64,000 nt of DNA, from positions 62,001 to 126,000 of the forward strand of contig QHYK01000057.1 in the NCBI GenBank assembly GCA_003224085.1, given 5' to 3'. Positions 61,204 to 64,000 of this stretch are shown one piece after another. This stretch comes from Acidobacteriota bacterium. GTDB taxonomy: Bacteria > Acidobacteriota > Terriglobia > Acidiferrales > UBA7541. The translations under genes were made by a program, and so were the position numbers. The notes beneath the pieces were generated by a model. That model was not told the origin of the DNA, made no database searches, and saw nothing but the letters and a program-made list of their open reading frames with translations. Each line of letters starts with the position of its first letter. Position 1 is the first letter of the stretch.

Positions 61204-63053
61204 AGCGCGCAGCAAGAATTGTGGGAGCAGCATTTCTTTTGGCGGCGTCGAGCTGCGGCACCGCCGAGACGGCGTTGGCCCAACAGGATAATGACCACAC
61301 GCTGCAGGCCATGCGCGATGAGATGGCACGTTCGAAGGCGCGGCTGGAATTGAAAATTCCTAACAGCAATCAACCGGTGCGCCCGTTTTACATTGAATAC
61401 CGCTTGCTGGACCTGGACGTTCGCGAAATCGCGGCGGAGTTCGGCGATTTGCTTTCCAGCACGCACACGCGAATCCGCTCCATGAATGTCGCGGCGCGCG
61501 TCGGCAGTTACAAACTGGACAGCTCGAACTTCGTCAGTGACGACGCCTTCCGCGGCTTTATTGGGCCGCAAGGATCGGTGGGCATCGACCGCGATTACGA
61601 TTCGCTTCGGCAGGACTTGTGGATCGCGACCGACCAGGCTTTCAAGGAAGCGGTGGACACGTATTCCAGGAAAAAAGGCTACTTGAGCAGCCTGGCCCGC
61701 CAGTCCGACATCGATGATTTCTCGAAAGCCGAGCCGGTGCAACTCATCGAGCCGCTGGAGACTCCGGATTGGACCAACCGCAACTGGGAACAGGAGGCGC
61801 GTGACAGTTCCGCAGTGATGCGCGCGTTTTCGCAGGTCCGCGAATCGCGCGTCACCTATTACTTGGTTTACGCGACGGAATACCTGCTCACGAGCGAAGG
61901 GACCGAAGTCCGGCAGAATCGCCGGTACGCGGCCATCGAGGCAGGAATGAACGCGGTAGCCGACGATGGCGTTCCGGTAAATCATTATTACGCCACGTAT
62001 GCAGTGGGTCCCGGAGACTTGCCGAACGTGGACTCGGTGCGCAAGGCGCTGAACGTCACGTGCGCCGAATTGATGGCGCTGCGGTCCGCACCACCGGCGC
62101 AGGATTACGCCGGACCAGTGCTTTTTGAAGCGCGAGCGGCGGGGGCGCTCCTGGCGCAGGTGCTTAGCCCGGCGATTAGTGGCGCACGGCCGCCTATTTC
62201 TTTCAGCCCGGTGCTGGAACAAATGCTGACCGGACTGGGAGGAAAGAGCGACTGGGTCGGGCGGCTGGGCGCGCGGGTTTTGCCGTCCACGGTGACGCTG
62301 GTCGATGACCCAAGCGAAAGGCAGTTCCAGGGCACCCCCTTGATCGGCGGATACGGAGTGGACGAAGAAGGTGTGCGAGGCGAGAAAGTCAGGCTCGTAG
62401 AAAACGGCATGCTTAAGAGTGAACTCATGTCCCGCCGACCGGGGCCGGATTTTGAGCGGTCCAACGGCCACGGGCGCGCCGCGTTTTTGAACGAGGCCAA
62501 GCCCACGATGAGCAACCTGGTTTTTTCTTCCTCGGAGACTCTTTCGCCGGCAGACTTGAAGAAGAAATTTCTCGACCAATGCCGCGCGGAAAAGAAGTCG
62601 GAGCGCGAGCAGTATTGCCTGGTCGTGCGCGAGATGGACAACCCGGCGCTGAGCCTGCTCCATCAGGAGGACTTCTCCGAGTTGCTGGCGAGTTTCGGCG
62701 GAGGTGCGGGAACGGGCGACCGCCTGCCGCTTGTTGTGTATCGCATCTATCCCGACAGCGGGCGCGAAGAAATGATCCGCGGAGCGCGCATCATTGGCTT
62801 GAATACCCGCGCGCTGCGGAACATCGCCGGGATCGGGAGCGACAGTTTTGTGTACAACTACATGCAAAGCCAGGCCAACGGCTTCGCGGGCACGGCGCTG
62901 AGCGCTTTCGGATCGGCACAACCTGGAGCTTGCTTGCCTGCTTCTCTTGTCGCGCCCGCTCTTCTCTTCGACGAAGTGGAAGTCCGCGGCGAGCGCGGCG
63001 AGGCCAAGCGGCTTCCACTCTTGCCCCCGCCGCCCTTGACGGCGTCAAAATGA
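61200..63053 (+). CDS. Exported PmbA/TldE-like partner without zinc motif
   Basis: The 617-residue protein has an N-terminal signal ending in LAASSCG, which may act as a lipobox. The body has the TldD/PmbA fold: VTLVDDPSERQFQGTPLIGG, YGVDEEGVRGEKVRLVENGM and SNGHGRAAFLNEAKPTMSNL. Where the partner has HEVFGH, this protein has VLFEARAAGALLAQ, so it lacks the zinc ligands, as PmbA/TldE does in the TldD/TldE heterodimer. GTG 61200 overlaps the upstream stop. The two should form one periplasmic or membrane-attached complex, by inference. Confidence 0.9.
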   Translation: MKRAARIVGAAFLLAASSCGTAETALAQQDNDHTLQAMRDEMARSKARLELKIPNSNQPVRPFYIEYRLLDLDVREIAAEFGDLLSSTHTRIRSMNVAARVGSYKLDSSNFVSDDAFRGFIGPQGSVGIDRDYDSLRQDLWIATDQAFKEAVDTYSRKKGYLSSLARQSDIDDFSKAEPVQLIEPLETPDWTNRNWEQEARDSSAVMRAFSQVRESRVTYYLVYATEYLLTSEGTEVRQNRRYAAIEAGMNAVADDGVPVNHYYATYAVGPGDLPNVDSVRKALNVTCAELMALRSAPPAQDYAGPVLFEARAAGALLAQVLSPAISGARPPISFSPVLEQMLTGLGGKSDWVGRLGARVLPSTVTLVDDPSERQFQGTPLIGGYGVDEEGVRGEKVRLVENGMLKSELMSRRPGPDFERSNGHGRAAFLNEAKPTMSNLVFSSSETLSPADLKKKFLDQCRAEKKSEREQYCLVVREMDNPALSLLHQEDFSELLASFGGGAGTGDRLPLVVYRIYPDSGREEMIRGARIIGLNTRALRNIAGIGSDSFVYNYMQSQANGFAGTALSAFGSAQPGACLPASLVAPALLFDEVEVRGERGEAKRLPLLPPPPLTASK

Positions 63054-63130
63054 CCGTTCGATTAGTGACCGCGCACCGTTCACTTGTAAATCCGGGAATA
63101 ATGCAAAATCTGGGGTAGTCTAGACCCGCG

Positions 63131-64000
63131 ATGGAAATGCTTGCGCCAATCGAGGCGCGCGAGAAGAAGCGCGCCGCGCTTCTGAGCGTGGTTTCGGCGG
63201 CGCTCTTGGTTGCATTGAAGGCTTTCCTGGTCGTCCGCACGGGAAGCCTGGGAGTTTTGTCCGAGGCGTTGCACTCCGGCCTGGACTTGATTGCCGCCAT
63301 GGTCACTTTTCTTTCGGTTGGCATGTCGGACCAGCCGGCCGACGAGCGGCACCCTTACGGCCATGGAAAGTTCGAGAATTTTTCGGCGTTCGTCGAAACC
63401 GGTCTGCTGGCGCTGACGGCTCTTTACATCATTTATGAGGCCTTCGAGCGCCTGTTTTTCCGCAGCGTCCACATTCAGCCCAGTGCCACGGCGATCGTGG
63501 TGCTATGCGTCGCCCTGTTCATCGACCTTACTCGGGCACGGGCCCTCCGGCAGGCGGCCAGGAAATATTCGAGCGAAGCGCTGGAGGCGGATGCGCTGCA
63601 TTTTTCGACCGATGTTTGGAGCACCACGGTGGTCATCGCCGGAATCGGGCTGGTGTGGGCCGGCGAGACCTGGAATCTGCCTTGGCTGATTTACGCGGAC
63701 GCGCTGGCGGGCCTGGCCGTCGCCGGGGTGATCCTGTGGGTCGGGTCGCAGCTCGGCCGGCGCACTTTGGACGCGCTGCTGGACGCGGCTCCGAAGGGAC
63801 TGCAACAAGAGATCGCGCGGGCGCTTGAACGCATGGACGGCGTGTTGGACGTGGAGCGAGTGCGAGTGCGGCGCGCGGGCAACCGGCATTTCGTGGACGC
63901 GACCGTCAGCGTGGCGCGCACGGCCAGTTTGGAGCAGGTGCACACCCTGAGCGACGCCATCGAGAAGCGCATCGGGGAGATTGTTCCTTCCGACGTGATG
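63131..64000 (+). CDS. Cation diffusion facilitator transporter (3' end outside window)
   Basis: At least 290 residues are visible and the frame is still open at the window edge. Predicted helices include AALLSVVSAALLVALKAFLV, LDLIAAMVTFLSVGM, AFVETGLLALTALYIIYEAF, ATAIVVLCVALFIDL and LIYADALAGLAVAGVILWVG. The metal sites are seen as LSEALHSGLDLIAAMV (helix 2) and ADALHFSTDVWSTTVV (helix 5, HxxxD), with the HPYGHGKFENFS loop between. A cytoplasmic ferredoxin-like domain begins after about residue 215 (GVLDVERVRVRRAGNRHFVD). The family exports zinc, iron or manganese in exchange for protons; the metal cannot be told here. ATG 63131 is used; 63137 is possible. Confidence 0.93.
   Translation, partial: MEMLAPIEAREKKRAALLSVVSAALLVALKAFLVVRTGSLGVLSEALHSGLDLIAAMVTFLSVGMSDQPADERHPYGHGKFENFSAFVETGLLALTALYIIYEAFERLFFRSVHIQPSATAIVVLCVALFIDLTRARALRQAARKYSSEALEADALHFSTDVWSTTVVIAGIGLVWAGETWNLPWLIYADALAGLAVAGVILWVGSQLGRRTLDALLDAAPKGLQQEIARALERMDGVLDVERVRVRRAGNRHFVDATVSVARTASLEQVHTLSDAIEKRIGEIVPSDVM

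Noticed and set aside
60921-62921. Minus-strand open frame of 666 codons
   Set aside because: It is antisense to the TldD/PmbA pair, which has clear motifs, so it is a shadow.
1-64000. CRISPR arrays, tRNA or rRNA genes, insertion sequences
   Set aside because: I looked for regularly spaced repeats, cloverleaf-like segments, conserved rRNA cores and transposase motifs and found none that I could support.

Overview
The window reads as about 64 kb of a high-GC, non-phototrophic bacterial chromosome, most probably from the Acidobacteriota. This assignment is an inference from gene content: several ECF sigma/anti-sigma modules with unusual anti-sigma fusions, three DUF4097 surface proteins, a CarboxypepD_reg/TonB-dependent receptor of the Oar-like type, futalosine-pathway menaquinone genes, a TPR protein with a carboxypeptidase-regulatory domain, and many proteins of unknown function with signal peptides. 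I see no rRNA, tRNA, CRISPR array, prophage or intact insertion sequence. GTG and TTG starts are common, and many neighbouring genes overlap by 1-4 bases.

Layout. 1-3675 (minus): a partial conserved protein and uvrA. 4.1-5.8 kb: a membrane histidine kinase. 5.9-6.5 kb: a small ribbon-helix-helix antitoxin followed by a mazF-like toxin gene inactivated by two in-frame stops. 6.7-9.0 kb: an ECF sigma factor coupled to an anti-sigma factor fused to a bactofilin-like domain. 9.3-10.8 kb: a lipoprotein. 11.2-15.6 kb: a DinG-type helicase and the preQ0/queuosine genes queD, queE and queC. 15.8-17.3 kb: a TPR protein and an orphan lasso-B2-like protein. 23.0-17.5 kb (minus): a five-gene operon of ECF sigma factor, anti-sigma factor with HEAT repeats, DUF4097-TonB chimera, DUF4097 protein and double-PDZ protein. 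26.8-23.3 kb (minus): a giant CPBP protease. A near-perfect parS-like site lies between it and recG.

27.0-31.6 kb: recG, rsmD and a TonB-like energy transducer. 31.7-36.5 kb (minus): a ketopantoate-reductase-like gene coupled to a class V aminotransferase, then a coupled trio of CDP-alcohol phosphatidyltransferase, HAD phosphatase and PAP2 phosphatase. 36.8-38.3 kb: ccdA and a TlpA/ResA thioredoxin. 38.3-41.8 kb: a DUF5519 protein, a maleylpyruvate-isomerase/DinB-like protein, a decayed HigA/ImmA-type antitoxin, a Gly/Tyr-rich exported protein and an outer-membrane-like protein. 48.8-41.9 kb (minus): a TonB-dependent receptor, remains of dprA, topA and xerC.

52.3-49.2 kb (minus): a three-domain kinase/M23/aminotransferase protein. 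53.4-52.5 kb (minus): a third DUF4097 protein. 53.8-55.9 kb: mqnA and mqnC. 57.3-55.9 kb (minus): a zinc-ribbon coiled-coil protein coupled to RNase HI. 57.6-58.8 kb: a tautomerase, a MarR-like regulator with an odd C-terminus and a small membrane protein. 59.4-63.1 kb: an exported TldD/PmbA-like pair. The window ends inside a cation diffusion facilitator gene.

The features I find most worth following are: the decayed dprA beside intact topA and xerC; in-frame hairpin-bearing inserts in conserved enzymes (a HAD phosphatase and XerC, with a less certain case in QueE); the parS-like site; the envelope-facing ECF modules with chimeric partners; and the duplicated-domain CPBP protease.
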